A DNA stretch of 64,000 bases from Anaerobacillus sp. CMMVII (GTDB lineage: Bacteria > Bacillota > Bacilli > Bacillales > Anaerobacillaceae), in NCBI RefSeq assembly GCF_025377685.1, contig NZ_JACEHK010000013.1:55837-119836 (forward strand), written 5' to 3'. Position 1 is the first letter of the stretch. Each line of letters starts with the position of its first letter. Below the pieces are notes generated by a model that ran no database searches, had not been told where the DNA came from, and worked only from the letters and a program-made list of their open reading frames with translations. Below, in pieces: positions 18,507 through 27,101 of this stretch. Both the position numbers and the translations under genes were made by a program.

Positions 18507-19407
18507 TGGAACCTATTTTACCCCCAGAGGCTATGACCAACGAAGCGATAACTGCGAGATTAACGAATCAAACAAAGAAGAACATCGATAATGGCATTAT
18601 TGAAAAAAGGAATCTTGTGTACTTAGAACTAAATGGTTGTTCCGGTAATATTATCTCTTTATTAAATGGGCAAAACCCTGATTTTGAGTATACGTTACAA
18701 TCGATGGTCAATCTTCGCTATAGTAACAGTTTAATGGCTTCTGAGGGAGAAAAGGCGATTGAGAAACTGATGGCAGCTTTGGACGAAGATTATATCTTAG
18801 CCGTTGAAGGCGCAGTTGCACTAAAAAACAATGGTTTATACAATGTCATTGGTCGTTTGAATGGGATACCGCTTACTGGACTTCAAGCAGCAAAGATGTT
18901 AGGGGAAAAAGCATCACATATTTTAGCAGTAGGGGCCTGTGCATCACACGGAGGAGTATCAGCGGCGAAACCGAACCCATCGGAATCAGTTGGACTGCAA
19001 CAAGTGCTACCTGATAAAAAGATGATCAAACTCCCAGGATGTCCTGTCCATCCAGACTGGTTTTTAGGAACTCTAGCACACCTTTTACTTTATGGTGAAC
19101 CAGAAACAGACAATTTAGGTCGGCCATTAATGTTTTATAGTACACTGATTCATGACCGTTGTCCACGAAGGCCATTTTTCGATCGGGGCATTTTGCTGAA
19201 AAATTAGGGGATAAAACCTGTTTATTTAAGTTAGGTTGTCGAGGCCCAGTGACTAGAGTGGATTGTCCAACAAGACAGTGGAATGGTCATGTGAATTGGC
19301 CAATCGGAGATGATACCCCATGTATTGGCTGTTCTCAATTTGGTTTTCCTGATGCAATGGCGCCATTTATTAGCTACGATACGACGAGGGTGGTTGAGGA
19401 TGAGTAA
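18506..19407 (+). pseudogene. [NiFe] hydrogenase small subunit, frameshifted
   Basis: About 300 residues when restored. Cys45 in ELNGCSGN is the second cysteine of the usual CxxC; the first position is leucine, as in cyanobacterial-type HupS. Further ligands are in VGACASHGG, LPGCPVHPDW, HDRCPRR, FKLGCRGP, VDCPTRQWN and PCIGCSQFGFPD. No Tat signal and no C-terminal anchor are seen, so it is cytoplasmic or membrane-attached through partners. The frame breaks near 19188: one added G in a GGGG run gives FFDRGHFAEKLG. Its end overlaps the large-subunit start by eight bases. The exact hydrogenase group cannot be fixed without a tree. Confidence 0.85.
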
Positions 19408-20808
19408 ACGAAGAATTGTCATAAATCCGTTAACTCGAATTAGCGGCTTCATGGAAATCGATGTCATCGTCGATCAAAATAAAGTTGTTGATGCGAAAAC
19501 AAAAGGAAACCTGTTTCGTGGATTCGAAAAAATGTTAGTTGGTAGGAGTCCGTTCGATGCGGTTTATTTCACACAACGAATTTGTGGAATTTGTTCAGCA
19601 GCACACTCGATGGCATCATCACTTGCTTTAGAGGATGCTCTCAAGATTGAACCTATTGAACAAGGGAGATATCTTCGAGACATTATTCATTGCTGTGAGT
19701 TTTTACAAAATCATATCCGTCATTTTTATCAGTATACGGTTCCTGATTTTGTAAAAATTGAACAAAACCCGCTTTTTGATTCTGATCACGATGATTTCCG
19801 ATTACCCAAGGCAATAAACGAAAGAATATCTCGTCATTTTTTTGAGTCACTTGAAATAAGTCGATCAGCACATCAAATGCTTGCAGTTTTAGGAGGGAAA
19901 GCACCTCATAATCATGGTGTGTTTATCGGTGGAATTACCACCCAAGCAACAGCTGAAAAAGTGGTCCATCTCGACTCTACCTTGCAAAAAATTACTTCGT
20001 TTATTGATGAAAAAATGATTCCAGATGTATATGACATTGCCAATTATTATCAAGACTATTTCAGATTGGGTGGTGGATATGGAAATTTACTTACTTATGG
20101 ATCATTTAACAATTATAAAGAGCTAGGTACGCTATATGTTGACCCACTTGTCTCAACGCCTTTGGCTGTTGAGACGTTTGACGAAACGAAAATACAAGAA
20201 AAAATTGATTACTCTTATTACTCATCAAACGAAAATGTATATCATCCTGAAACAACAGTACCAGAGCCTGATATGAATAAAAAAAGGCGTATTCATGGGT
20301 GAAGGCACCAAGGTATAATAACCTACCTTTTGAGGTTGGTCCTTTAGCTAGATTAATATTAAGTGGAAGCTATAATCATGGAATTTCTGCTATGGATCGG
20401 ACCATAGCTAGAGCATTAGAAGCAAAGAAGATTGCCGAAATCATGAAGGTACTATTGCAGCAAATCATTCCAGATATAAACTTACAAAAAAAATATGAAA
20501 TTCCCGGTACAGCTAGTGGTAGAGGCTTAGTTGATACAACTAGAGGAGCACTTGGACACTGGCTAAAAATTAATGAGAAAAAACTATCATTCTATCAGAT
20601 TATCACTCCGTCCACGTGGGATTTTTCGACTAGAGATAATAATGGATTTAGAGGAGTCGCTGAAGAGGCTTTAATAGGCACACCGATCGAAGACCCTGAC
20701 AATCCTGCAGAAATCGGTAGAATTCTGCGATCTTTTGATCCATGTATGTCATGTGCTACACATGTCTATAGTCCAGGAAAACAAGTGAAAACAATAAAGG
20801 TGTTTTAA
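19400..20808 (+). pseudogene. [NiFe] hydrogenase large subunit, frameshifted
   Basis: The ATG at 19400 follows GGTTGAGG. The L1 motif is RICGIC (Cys62, Cys65) followed by SAAHS. The C-terminal motif is FDPCMSCATH with a further 14 residues after it, the tail removed by the maturation protease. The frame breaks near 20298; one extra base restores IHWVKAPRY, a conserved block before FEVGPLARL. Restored length is about 469 residues. With its small subunit it oxidises or makes H2. The stop overlaps the start of the protease gene (TAATG). Three consecutive frameshifted genes with intact neighbours make a recent loss possible, but the uniform one-base pattern favours sequence error. Confidence 0.88.
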
Positions 20809-21263
20809 TGGAAAGGATTATTGTGCTAGGAATTGGCAATCAATTAATGATGGATGACGGGATTGGAATTTATCTTGTAGATGAGCTAAGCAAAGTAAAC
20901 GTAAATACAAGTATTTCATATGTAGTTGGCGAAGCAGATATTGACTACTGTTTGAAACAAATAGAAGGAGCAACTTTTATTATTATTGTTGATGCTGTTT
21001 GTTCAGGCGGAGAACCTGGAGACTTGAAGGTTTTTTCTCTTGCCAACTTGCACGAGAGCAAACCACTTGATATATCTCCTCATAATCTTCATTTATTTCA
21101 AGTTTTATATCATCAAAGAGAAACTCTAAAAGGGTTCCTTATCGGCATAGAACCTTATCGGATTGAATTTCATATCGGCCTTAGCGAACCGTTAAAAGAA
21201 AAATGGGATCAAATCTTGAGTACCGTTCAACAGACGATAGAATGCCTAATTGATGGTTATTAA
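20808..21263 (+). CDS. hydrogenase maturation protease
   Basis: 151 residues of the HupD/HycI (M52) family. GIGNQLMMDDGIG is the N-terminal signature with the first acidic nickel ligand, IVDAV carries the second, and SPHNLHL carries the histidine. The enzyme removes the C-terminal tail of the large subunit after nickel insertion. The start overlaps the large-subunit stop. A palindromic repeat follows the stop at once and ends the operon. Confidence 0.92.
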   Translation: MERIIVLGIGNQLMMDDGIGIYLVDELSKVNVNTSISYVVGEADIDYCLKQIEGATFIIIVDAVCSGGEPGDLKVFSLANLHESKPLDISPHNLHLFQVLYHQRETLKGFLIGIEPYRIEFHIGLSEPLKEKWDQILSTVQQTIECLIDGY

Positions 21264-21267
21264 TAAA

Positions 21268-21319
21268 GGGGTCTGACCCCCGCTGCACTAAAGCATTAAC
21301 GCAGTGGGGGTCAGACCCC
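21268..21319. repeat. main palindromic repeat, copy 7
   Basis: A full unit five bases after the protease stop, with AAAGGGG at the left and CCCCTTTTA at the right, so it is also a good bidirectional terminator. The core has a single change (AAAGCATTAAC). Confidence 0.9.
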
Positions 21320-21493
21320 TTTTATTGGGTACCCTACGTTACTTTTTTCGACGCAATTCACCAAAAATACAATGTAATTGTTTCATTATATGGTAAACTA
21401 AACATAGTAAAACGATTTAAAACTAGATTAGTTCATGCTACCAACTGCTATTAAACTAAGAAATTTGTAATGTTTAGATATAGTTTCATATAA

Positions 21494-21575
21494 AGAGCAA
21501 ACTCACTGAAAAGGGAGGACGCAAAGCTTCAGACCTAAAGGTTGAAATACCTAAGGTGGCTGGGTTACCAAGGGA
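21494..21575 (+). ncRNA. cyclic di-GMP-I (GEMM-I) riboswitch
   Basis: The conserved aptamer blocks are present in order: GCAAACTC, GGACGCAAAGC, CCTAA, a short stem-loop, then GGTGGCTGGGTTACC. These match the GEMM-I consensus (GGACGCAAAGCC, CCUAA, GGxAGCxGGGxUACC). It lies 70 bases before a gene for c-di-GMP turnover, which is a typical context. Confidence 0.85.
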
Positions 21576-21585
21576 TAACCGGGCT

Positions 21586-21617
21586 AAAGTTATTTCTCTA
21601 AGAGATAGCTTTTTGTT
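21586..21617 (+). terminator. terminator of the c-di-GMP riboswitch expression platform
   Basis: AAAGTTA-TT-TCTC pairs with GAGATAGCTTT, with a 2-base bulge and a TAA loop, followed by TTGTTTTG. It directly follows the aptamer, so ligand binding would choose between termination and read-through into the GGDEF-EAL gene. Confidence 0.65.
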
Positions 21618-21646
21618 TTGATTTTGGAAAACTGTGGGGGATTACG

Positions 21647-23911
21647 ATGATTACAACAGGACGAATCGCGGTACTTATTCCTATTATTAATGTCCTAGTA
21701 TTTTTCGGTTGGAGCTTTCTCTTTAAAGAAGATGAATGGCTGAGAACAATTGGAGCTGTTGTGTTTCCGGTGATTGGGAGTATAATCAGTTTTTTTTGGA
21801 TTGCAAGAGCGTTTCAAAAGTCAACTGGTGAAAAAAGGACTTTTTGGTTACTTCTTGGCTTGGGAATCCTTTTTAATGTTAGTGCAAACTTACTTTGGTT
21901 TTATTCACTAATGATAAACGGAATTACGTTTTTCTCTAATACCTCTTACTTGTTATGGGTCCTAGGTTATATTTTCTTTTTACTTGGCTTAACGTATAAA
22001 ACAAAAACAATTAGTACCTCCGTTTCCAATAGTCCCTATCTATTTAATTTGGTCGTGTTTATGACAGTGGCTATCGGTATTAGTATTCATTACCTGATTA
22101 AGCCGATTTGGCTTCTTTGGGATAATTCCTTTCTTGCTAGGATTTTAACGATATCCTATCCAGTTACTGACCTGAGTATCTTGTTTCTAATTACATATTT
22201 ATATTACCTTTCTAAGTATACTAAAGAAAGAAAACTCGTATTTTTTCTTGTTGTTGCATTCTTCTTTCAGATTTTGGCTGATTCTTCTTTTCTGTATTTA
22301 TTAGTTACAGATAGTTACAGAGCAGGAAGTTATATTGACTCTTTTTGGGTAATAGCGATAATGTTTATTGGATTCGCTGCTCTATATGCTCAGAAAAACA
22401 CGACTGAAGATACATGGAAGTTTCAAAATAAGATTGAAAACCATGAGTCGCTTTTCCCTTATGGTAGTGCAATTATATTATTATTTTTTGTCCTTCATAG
22501 CTATCTAGGAAACTTAAATGCTTTAATCATCGGCCTAAGTCTAGCTTTCCTGATGATCATTATCCGTCAACTATTTATTATGAAGAAAAATAAAAATTTA
22601 ATGAGTGAATTTGAGTATTTGGCTTATCACGACTCTTTAACTGGATTAAAAAATCGCGCAAAGTTCAATGACGATTTGTCTAAGTTAATGGAGAGAGCTA
22701 AACGATCTAATGATAGCGTCGGTTTAATACTATTTGACTTGGATCGTTTTAAATATGTGAATGACACCCTTGGTCATTATACAGGAGATATGTTACTAAT
22801 AGCTGTTTCGGAGCGTTTGAAATTAAGTATTGAGGGAAATAATTGGTTTTATAGAATAGGTGGGGACGAGTTTGTTATTATCCTCCCAGGTAAGACTGAA
22901 AAACATTGTATGGTTGTTGCAGAAACCATTCTTAAACAATTCACGAGGTCTTTTATCATTGACAACCATGATATTACAATCACACCAAGTATTGGGATAA
23001 GCTTATTTCCTGACAACGGTAAGAGTAGTGAACAATTATTTAAAATGGCTGATACAGCGATGTATTTGGCAAAAGAGAATGGTAGTAATGATTATTGTTT
23101 CTATAATAAAGAACTAAATGAAACACTCTCAAGGAAAGTGAAAATTGAAAATGATTTACGAAAAGCGATCGAAAAAAACCAATTATTGCTTCATTATCAG
23201 CCGATTGTGGATTTACAGACAAGTAAAATGATTGGGATAGAAGCGTTGATACGTTGGCAGCATCCAGAAATCGGTTCAATTTCTCCAACAGAATTTATTC
23301 CAATTGCAGAAGAAACAGGGCAAATTGTTTCAATTGGTGAGTGGGTATTAAAGACGGCTTGTACTCAAAACTTGGCTTGGCAAAAAGCGGGTCACCCTTC
23401 TGTTTTTGTTTCAGTAAATGTTTCCGTTCGCCAATTCCAACATAGTAATTTTATAAAAACTGTGAAAAATGTTTTATTGGAAACTGGTCTCGATCCTTCA
23501 TACTTAGAACTGGAAATTACCGAGAGTATTTTGCAAAATGTCAAAGAGTCGATAAAAGTATTAAAAGAATTAAGAGACCTTGGCGTCAAAACTGGAATTG
23601 ATGATTTTGGTACTGGTTATTCTTCTTTGCATATTCTTAAAGAATTACCGATTGATACGATAAAGATTGATAAAATATTTATTGATGATGTTTCGAATAC
23701 TGCAGATCACTCTATAGTGAAAGCAATCATTGATATAGGGTTAAACTTAAACCTTAGAGTAATTGCGGAAGGAATTGAACAAGAAAAACAAGCCAGCAAA
23801 TTAACCCAGTTTAATTGCACTTTTGGACAAGGTTACTTATTTTTAAAACCTGTAAATGCGATGGAATTTGAAAAAATCTTGTCTTTGGAGAACTCAGAAA
23901 GTCTTTCATAA
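21647..23911 (+). CDS. membrane GGDEF-EAL protein (c-di-GMP synthesis/degradation)
   Basis: 754 residues. The first 310 residues contain about nine hydrophobic segments. The GGDEF domain (about 330-485) has an intact GGDEF in YRIGGDEFVI near residue 403 and LDRFKYVNDTLGH. The autoinhibitory RxxD site is absent (EGNN at that place). The EAL domain (about 505-740) keeps EALIRW, the NVS helix, EITES, DDFGTGYSSL, KIDK and EGIE, all metal and catalytic positions. It can in principle both make and cleave c-di-GMP. Its mRNA starts with a c-di-GMP riboswitch, so it is under feedback from its own substrate or product. Confidence 0.92.
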   Translation: MITTGRIAVLIPIINVLVFFGWSFLFKEDEWLRTIGAVVFPVIGSIISFFWIARAFQKSTGEKRTFWLLLGLGILFNVSANLLWFYSLMINGITFFSNTSYLLWVLGYIFFLLGLTYKTKTISTSVSNSPYLFNLVVFMTVAIGISIHYLIKPIWLLWDNSFLARILTISYPVTDLSILFLITYLYYLSKYTKERKLVFFLVVAFFFQILADSSFLYLLVTDSYRAGSYIDSFWVIAIMFIGFAALYAQKNTTEDTWKFQNKIENHESLFPYGSAIILLFFVLHSYLGNLNALIIGLSLAFLMIIIRQLFIMKKNKNLMSEFEYLAYHDSLTGLKNRAKFNDDLSKLMERAKRSNDSVGLILFDLDRFKYVNDTLGHYTGDMLLIAVSERLKLSIEGNNWFYRIGGDEFVIILPGKTEKHCMVVAETILKQFTRSFIIDNHDITITPSIGISLFPDNGKSSEQLFKMADTAMYLAKENGSNDYCFYNKELNETLSRKVKIENDLRKAIEKNQLLLHYQPIVDLQTSKMIGIEALIRWQHPEIGSISPTEFIPIAEETGQIVSIGEWVLKTACTQNLAWQKAGHPSVFVSVNVSVRQFQHSNFIKTVKNVLLETGLDPSYLELEITESILQNVKESIKVLKELRDLGVKTGIDDFGTGYSSLHILKELPIDTIKIDKIFIDDVSNTADHSIVKAIIDIGLNLNLRVIAEGIEQEKQASKLTQFNCTFGQGYLFLKPVNAMEFEKILSLENSESLS

Positions 23912-23949
23912 TCTTTTAGGTTAATAACACTGTAGAAGGCAGTGTCAGT

Positions 23950-23979
23950 AAAAAACTAGCTATTGAGCTAGTTTTTTTC
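23950..23979 (+). terminator. rho-independent terminator
   Basis: AAAAAACTAGCT and AGCTAGTTTTTTT form a strong stem with a short loop, about 40 bases after the GGDEF-EAL stop. Confidence 0.85.
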
Positions 23980-24132
23980 GATTTTTAATAGTTGATTAAG
24001 ACCACTCCACCTCAAAAAACAATTTTCTACTCAACTGGTAGTAAATTAATGTATAAACATTGACAGTCTATTTGTGCTTCTTCTTTGGGATATTTTATAA
24101 ATTTTATAATAAAAACAATCTTGAGGTGAACT

Positions 24133-24572
24133 ATGACTAGCATCATATATGCTGAAAAAATAACTGAATTAGGAAGGGGTGCAACTCTCTAATCAAATCT
24201 AGAAAAAAAACGAGTCAATCGATATCCATAGAAAACTCATTTTACATAACAAAAAGGTGCTTACTCTTTATTGATTTTTTGCTAAACAGCTTTAAGTAGT
24301 TAATGAATTTTACTTTCGTGTATTTGAATGTGAATCATTTGAGAAACTTAATACTTAAAATGATAAATAATTGCATTCAAATAGCTGAATTTCTAGACTA
24401 CTATGGAATAACCATTACAGGTGTTATGAGTTTGACGAGAGCAAATCCAGCCTTAAAGGGAATGATTGATATGTATCATAAGCTAAAAGATAGGCCTGTA
24501 GCATTTGTCTTAGTTCTTGGTAATGGTGGTATTGGCGAAGTACAAGGCGTACCTATTTTTGAGAAAAGGTGA
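24133..24572 (+). pseudogene. decayed copy of the thiolase-like gene
   Basis: The start MTSIIYAEKITELGRG parallels MSNIIFSGKVTDKIGN of the gene at 10.9 kb and follows TTGAGGTG. It stops after a few codons. A fragment FYFRVFECESFEKLNT then parallels FYFAVFECERIDKINT, and the end (24360-24572) reads ITGVMSLTRANPALKGMIDM and LGNGGIGEVQGVPIFEK. Most of the middle, about 700 bases, is missing. No single base restores it, so this is a real remnant of a duplicated gene. Confidence 0.7.
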
Positions 24573-24693
24573 AAATTATGGGAGTTGGACATTCTCCATA
24601 TGTCTAATCAAAGAAAAGCTATGTATCCCCACCTAAGTGTTCGTTAAAACTAGATATTGTGAAAATCTAGAAAGATGATAAGGAGACCATACA

Positions 24694-25419
24694 GTGAACC
24701 CTATTACTAAGCCGATTATTGGCATATCAAGTTCTATCGAACGACATAAAAACATCCCTAGTGTTCATGTACATGAAAAGTATGCTCGTGCTGTTATTCA
24801 AGGTGGTGGGTTACCCGTGATTTTACCAATTGGTCCAATTGAGTTGGCTAAGAACTGGATATCTATGTGTGATGGTTTAATTTTGAGTAGTGGGGAAGAT
24901 ATTGATCCACATTCTTATCACAGAGATCCATCACCACAATTACAAAAGATAAATGGGAAACGGGACAAACTCGAAATCGAACTAATCCATCAAGCACAAA
25001 AACAACGAAAACCAATTCTCGCTATTTGCCGCGGGATTACGATGTTAAATGCTGCTTTAGGAGGAACGGTTATTCAAGATATTCCATCCATCCTCCCTAA
25101 TGCAATTAACCATTTTCAGCAAGCAGAAAGGCCGGAAGCTACCCATTCCATTAAAATTGAGGTTAGTAGTCGTTTATATCAAATTTTACATAGATCAAGC
25201 ATTCGCGTGAACAGCTTGCATCATCAGTGTATCGAACTTCTCGCTCCGTCTTTAAAAATAGTCGCAACAGCACCAGACGGGGTGATTGAAGCAGTTGAAG
25301 GAATTAATCATTCACCAGTTGTTTTGGGTTTTCAGTGGCATCCAGAAGAGATGGCAGTAGAAGAACCAAGCATGATGGATATTTTTAAAGAGTTTATAGC
25401 TGAGTGTAAAAAGTCATAG
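24694..25419 (+). CDS. gamma-glutamyl-gamma-aminobutyrate hydrolase family protein (peptidase C26, PuuD-like)
   Basis: 241 residues of the class I glutamine amidotransferase fold. The nucleophile cysteine is in LAICRGITML, and the histidine-glutamate pair in FQWHPEE. LSSGEDIDPHSY is the strand/loop that distinguishes the C26 group. The GTG start follows AAGGAGACC. Members split gamma-glutamyl amides such as gamma-Glu-GABA; the substrate here is open. The next gene, nine bases downstream, resembles a gamma-glutamylcyclotransferase, so the pair may handle gamma-glutamyl compounds. Confidence 0.88.
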   Translation: MNPITKPIIGISSSIERHKNIPSVHVHEKYARAVIQGGGLPVILPIGPIELAKNWISMCDGLILSSGEDIDPHSYHRDPSPQLQKINGKRDKLEIELIHQAQKQRKPILAICRGITMLNAALGGTVIQDIPSILPNAINHFQQAERPEATHSIKIEVSSRLYQILHRSSIRVNSLHHQCIELLAPSLKIVATAPDGVIEAVEGINHSPVVLGFQWHPEEMAVEEPSMMDIFKEFIAECKKS

Positions 25420-25428
25420 AAAGGTTGT

Positions 25429-26055
25429 ATGGAAATGAGCGAGAAACAATATGTATGGTATGCAAGTTATGGATCAAATCTAAATCGCGATCGTTTTTTA
25501 TGTTACATACTAGGAGGTAGACCTGAGGGGTCAGAAATTGTAGAAGAAGGCTGTAGAGATAAATCGCTACCACTCAAAGAAGGAACGTTAATTATGAACT
25601 ACCCTTTGTACTTTGCCAAAGATTCTGATCGCTGGCAAAATCAAGGAGTTGGTTTTATTGGATTAAAAAAGGATTTAAGAATTATGACTTACAGTAGAAA
25701 ATATTTAATTACAGCGGAACAATTTTTAGATGTGGTCAAACAAGAAAATAACGGCGCTGAATTTGAGATTGATTTGATTGAAGTAGTAAAAAAAGGTTCA
25801 AATACCTTCAAAGATTCATGGTACGGAACTATCCTGCATATAGGTGAAGAGGATGGTTGGCCTATTTTTACATTTACAGGAGATTGGGATTTAGATGTAC
25901 CATTAAATTCACCATCAAAACATTATTTAAAGATGATCATCGAAGGCTTAAAGAAGTCGGTAAAACTTAATGACACGGAAATTATCAATTATTTATCTTC
26001 CAAGCCAGGAATAGAGGGTAGTTACAGTAGTGATGATATTAAAAATCTAATTTAA
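25429..26055 (+). CDS. gamma-glutamylcyclotransferase-like protein
   Basis: 208 residues. WYASYGSNLNRDRF near the start matches the substrate-loop signature (YGSN) of the GGCT/AIG2 fold, and the later part with FEIDLIEVV keeps the beta-barrel pattern. The insertion GGRPEGSEIVEEGCRDKSLP is characteristic of a bacterial subgroup often left unnamed. I place it in the superfamily by this motif only. It lies directly behind the C26 hydrolase and is probably in the same transcript. Confidence 0.6.
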   Translation: MEMSEKQYVWYASYGSNLNRDRFLCYILGGRPEGSEIVEEGCRDKSLPLKEGTLIMNYPLYFAKDSDRWQNQGVGFIGLKKDLRIMTYSRKYLITAEQFLDVVKQENNGAEFEIDLIEVVKKGSNTFKDSWYGTILHIGEEDGWPIFTFTGDWDLDVPLNSPSKHYLKMIIEGLKKSVKLNDTEIINYLSSKPGIEGSYSSDDIKNLI

Positions 26056-26114
26056 AGTCATTTTTCCATCATAGAATAGATTATCAATAACCTTTAATTT
26101 AGGAGTGATAATTA

Positions 26115-26891
26115 ATGGAAGATGATAAATTGAAGCAAAAGGTAAAAACTGTATTTGGACAGAATGCAGAAAAGTATGTTTCAAGTGAGATTCATGCAAA
26201 GGGTGATGATCTACCATTGCTAGTGGAATGGTTGCACCCACAATCTGAGTGGGTTGTTTTGGATATCGCAACCGGTGGTGGTCATGTAACGAAAACTCTA
26301 GCACCTTATGTTTCTACTGTTTTTTCAACTGATTTAACAGAAAAAATGCTAGCTAACACTGCACGACATTTAAATAAGCATAAAAATATTTGGTATGTCA
26401 TTGCAGATGCAGAAGCTTTACCTTTTTTAGAAGGTACATTCGATTTAGTTACATGTCGAATTGCACCACATCATTTCCCGAACCCGAACGCCTTTATTCA
26501 AGAGGTTGAAAGAGTCTTAAAACCTGGAGGAAAGTTTGTTCTAATCGATAATGTTGCACCAGAGGACAAACGTTTAGATGAATTTATGAATATGGTAGAA
26601 AAACTAAGAGATGAGAGCCATGTACGCTGCTTAACGATCGAGGAATGGAGGGAATTATTTAGCTTTTACGGCTTAAAGGAAATGCAGTCTTTGAACCGAA
26701 AAAAGACCTTTCAATTTCCTAGTTGGGTAGCACGAACAGCTACTACGAAGGAACAAATCGAAAATGTTCAACAATACATGTTAAGCGCTAACGAGGATAT
26801 TAAAAATTACTTCTCAGTTATTATCGAGAATAATCAAATTTCTTCCCACCAAATCGATGAGTGGATAGTACTCTGTGAAAAAGGACGTTAA
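26115..26891 (+). CDS. class I SAM-dependent methyltransferase
   Basis: 258 residues. Motif I is VLDIATGGGHVTKTLAP, the acidic motif II is STDLTEKM, and motif III/IV are ADAEALPFLEGTFDLVTCRIAPHHFPN. This is the UbiE/YcgJ type with a C-terminal helical cap. It has its own ribosome binding site (TTTAGGAGTG) and a palindromic repeat behind it. The substrate is unknown. Confidence 0.88.
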   Translation: MEDDKLKQKVKTVFGQNAEKYVSSEIHAKGDDLPLLVEWLHPQSEWVVLDIATGGGHVTKTLAPYVSTVFSTDLTEKMLANTARHLNKHKNIWYVIADAEALPFLEGTFDLVTCRIAPHHFPNPNAFIQEVERVLKPGGKFVLIDNVAPEDKRLDEFMNMVEKLRDESHVRCLTIEEWRELFSFYGLKEMQSLNRKKTFQFPSWVARTATTKEQIENVQQYMLSANEDIKNYFSVIIENNQISSHQIDEWIVLCEKGR

Positions 26892-26915
26892 GCAGTGCCG
26901 TACAATAGAACAATA

Positions 26916-26965
26916 GGGGTCTGACCCCCGCTGCGTTAAAGCTTTAACGCACTGGGTCAGACCCC
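26916..26965. repeat. main palindromic repeat, copy 8
   Basis: A full unit with the core GCGTTAAAGCTTTAACGC. The right arm is two G shorter than usual (CTGGGTCAGACCCC). It lies 24 bases behind the methyltransferase stop. Confidence 0.9.
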
Positions 26966-27101
26966 TATGATATAATGGAATTTAAGTAAGGGATTACCAT
27001 TTTTGATTGTTAGTCTCTTAGTATTATAGAATAATGTATAAGTCTCATTGTTTTTGTATAAATAATCCTTATCTCTATTGATGTATAGCGAGGTGTTTAC
27101 G

